20,100 nucleotides of DNA from Didymodactylos carnosus (lineage: Eukaryota > Rotifera > Eurotatoria > Philodinida > Philodinidae): positions 1 through 20,100 of the forward strand of contig CAJNOQ010003497.1 in assembly GCA_905250885.1 (NCBI GenBank), in the 5' to 3' direction. Below the pieces are notes generated by a model, which was given only the letters and a program-made list of their open reading frames with translations, made no database searches and had not been told where the DNA came from. Shown here piece by piece: positions 18,803 to 20,100 of this stretch. The first letter of the stretch is position 1, and every line of letters begins with the position of its first letter. The position numbers and the translations under genes are program-made.

Positions 18803-19336
18803 CCCTAGTGAAACTTCTTGTATCGAAGATCTTGGGTTAAGAAATGTCACAAAATCTTGGAAAAAGCATCAAGAAGTCAAGATCTTGAATTCTTGAATAT
18901 TTCAGTCAAAATCTTGAAATATCTTCGCTTACTTCGCTCAAGATCTCGGGTTAAGAAATTTCAAGATCCTGAGTGAATTCACTCAAAATGTTGCAGGAGT
19001 TTGAGTGACAAATTTTCTTTACATTTTGTTTTTATTTATGACAGTCGTAGCCATTGAATATACGACCGTATATAGTCGTAGATTCTTCCTTAAACAACTA
19101 TGGTCAATAAGGAAAAAAATTCTAAGTGTGAAAATATTCGCACTTATATTTGCACAAGAGTGTAAAACAAAACGATGATTCAAAAATTTCGAAGATCTTG
19201 GTCAAGAAATTACAACATGTTTAAGATCTTGACTTCTTGAAATTTCTTGAATTCTTATATTTTCTTACCATTACCAAGATCTTACTGAAAAAATTCAAGA
19301 AGTCAAGATCTTAGTTACAAGAAGTTTCACTAGGGA
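18803..19336. mobile_element. inverted-repeat element rich in AAGATCTTG palindromes, 534 bp
   Basis: The left end CCCTAGTGAAACTTCTTGTA matches the reverse complement of the right end, CCCTAGTGAAACTTCTTGTA, over 20 bases. Inside, the palindrome AAGATCTTG or CAAGATCTT recurs about ten times in both orientations, mixed with TCAAGAAGT motifs, so the arms can fold extensively. There is no coding frame. A TA sits inside each end (CCC-TA-GTG), so the true target duplication is ambiguous. It ends 5 bp before the right arm of the 46-bp inverted repeat, so it appears nested in that structure. Confidence 0.65.
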
Positions 19337-19341
19337 AAGTA

Positions 19342-19387
19342 GTTGATCATATGGTAGTTGTGCGTTTTATCAGTATAAATTCATTTT
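19342..19387 (-). repeat. perfect 46-bp inverted repeat, right arm (partner 17750-17795)
   Basis: GTTGATCATATGGTAGTTGT... through ...TAAATTCATTTT is the exact reverse complement of the left arm. The pair encloses the CCTAA-rich segment and the AAGATCTTG element. Confidence 0.9.
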
Positions 19388-19469
19388 ACTGTTGACAATG
19401 ATCAATTCAGCTTTGTTTGACTGTTTCATGCTCAGAATGTTGGATTGCCTCTAGTAACAAACTTATACT

Positions 19470-19702
19470 AGTGATAATATCCCCTTCGAGATCCTGAGTA
19501 GAAATTGTTTTCACATTTTTTTGTTGTATATACGTAGTTATGATCATTAGACATACGATCACATATGAGTGTTTTTCCTCGAACAACTACAACCATGAAT
19601 GAAAAAACGATCGCAGTTTTAAGTCTTATATGTAGATAAGAGTGCGAAGCAAACCTTGGTTTAAAAATTATCAAGCTTTTGGTACATGACGTTTCACGTG
19701 GA
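19470..19702 (+). repeat. diverged second copy of part of the 18803-19336 element
   Basis: Order and wording parallel 18960-19336: GATCCTGAGT, then ACATTTT-TTGTT, GAACAACTA or AAACAACTA, AAGAGTG-AA-CAAA, TTTAAAAATT or TTCAAAAATT, and finally GTTTCACGTGG against GTTTCACTAGGG. Many small indels separate them, so this is an old, shortened relative. Confidence 0.45.
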
Positions 19703-19970
19703 TATGTATTTTCTAAAAATTCTAACACGAACGTTTTATTGGCAAATTAAACGATCAAAATCACTAGAGACGAATCATAAGACTTCCATCTAACTCACTT
19801 TTAGTCTGTAGACTGGCTGAAAAAAGTCTCTTATTTTGTGCATTTTTGTTGTATTGGAAAAATATAATTGGACAAAAGTTTTAGAGAAAATCAGATCCAA
19901 ATAACATTTTGCAAATCTTGTTTGATTTTTTAGATCTTCGCTACTGTGTCTGAGATATCTACAAAAACAG
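19703..19970. other. non-coding stretch
   Basis: AT-rich with no exon, repeat pair or RNA gene recognised. Confidence 0.35.
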
Positions 19971-19977
19971 TACCCCT

Positions 19978-20100
19978 AGTCGAGACTCCCGGCAAAACTC
20001 CCACGGGACTCCTGTCACGGGGTCCTGCGGGATCCTGGAGGATCCTGTAGGAGTCAGGTGGGACTTTCAAGGGATTTCTCAGGACTCCTGAAGACTCCCG
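19978..20100. repeat. GC-rich degenerate GGGACTCCTG-type repeat, runs off the window
   Basis: Composition changes sharply to GC-rich. Short units related to GGGACTCCTG, GGGATCCTGGAGGATCCTG and GACTCCCG recur in both orientations to the window end. It looks like a minisatellite or the edge of a repeat array; its full length is not visible. Confidence 0.5.

Noticed and set aside
1..20100. CRISPR array, prokaryotic operon or prophage
   Set aside because: No regularly spaced direct repeats, no ribosome binding sites, and spliced genes with long introns show a eukaryotic nuclear sequence.

Overview
The window looks like AT-rich nuclear DNA of an invertebrate. It has GT..AG introns with T-rich acceptors, long non-coding stretches, many small inverted-repeat elements and a tRNA-derived SINE. 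Codon use, Asn/Ser-rich linkers and the flavour of the proteins would fit a rotifer such as a bdelloid, but that is an impression and cannot be proved from this sequence.

One gene is clear. Four plus-strand exons (9455-9886, 13576-14215, 14404-14782, 16777-17132) join in consistent splice phases (0, 1, 2) and encode the first half of an otopetrin-family proton channel. They give a long Ser/Arg-rich cytoplasmic N-terminus, then about six and a half membrane helices. The last donor (17133) has no recognisable partner in the remaining 3 kb, so the rest of the channel either lies beyond the window or is lost. The introns (3.7 kb, 0.19 kb, 2.0 kb, over 2.9 kb) have been repeatedly invaded by non-autonomous elements.

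Upstream, 6264-7925 is a broken gene of unknown family. It encodes a helical N-terminal half, a Gly/Ala-rich hydrophobic segment and a charged coiled-coil C-terminus. It carries two frameshifts and an in-frame TAG. It sits inside a rearranged duplication: a 0.38-kb direct repeat (5662-6043 and 8600-8980) and a 158-bp inverted repeat (6096-6253 and 9273-9430). The second inverted arm ends 25 bp before the first otopetrin exon.

The left 5.6 kb is mostly gene-poor. It holds two possible minus-strand exons (about 935-1115 and 2181-2417, the latter with a polyglutamine tract from a CAA microsatellite), a GC-rich hairpin, and a 964-bp TA-flanked inverted-repeat element (3907-4870).

The most interesting find is a pair of fold-back elements in otopetrin intron 1 (9959-10536 and 11131-11963). 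They have unrelated interiors but share the terminus CGAGGGAAC, and each is flanked by a 3-bp duplication (TGA and TTA, i.e. TNA). Other repeats include a TA-flanked element with CAAGTAC motifs (12613-13236), a 215-bp AT-rich MITE (13282-13496), a region rich in GCGATT motifs (14900-15450), a tRNA-Leu-like SINE (from about 16358), and a nested cluster at the right edge (17750-19702) with a perfect 46-bp inverted repeat.
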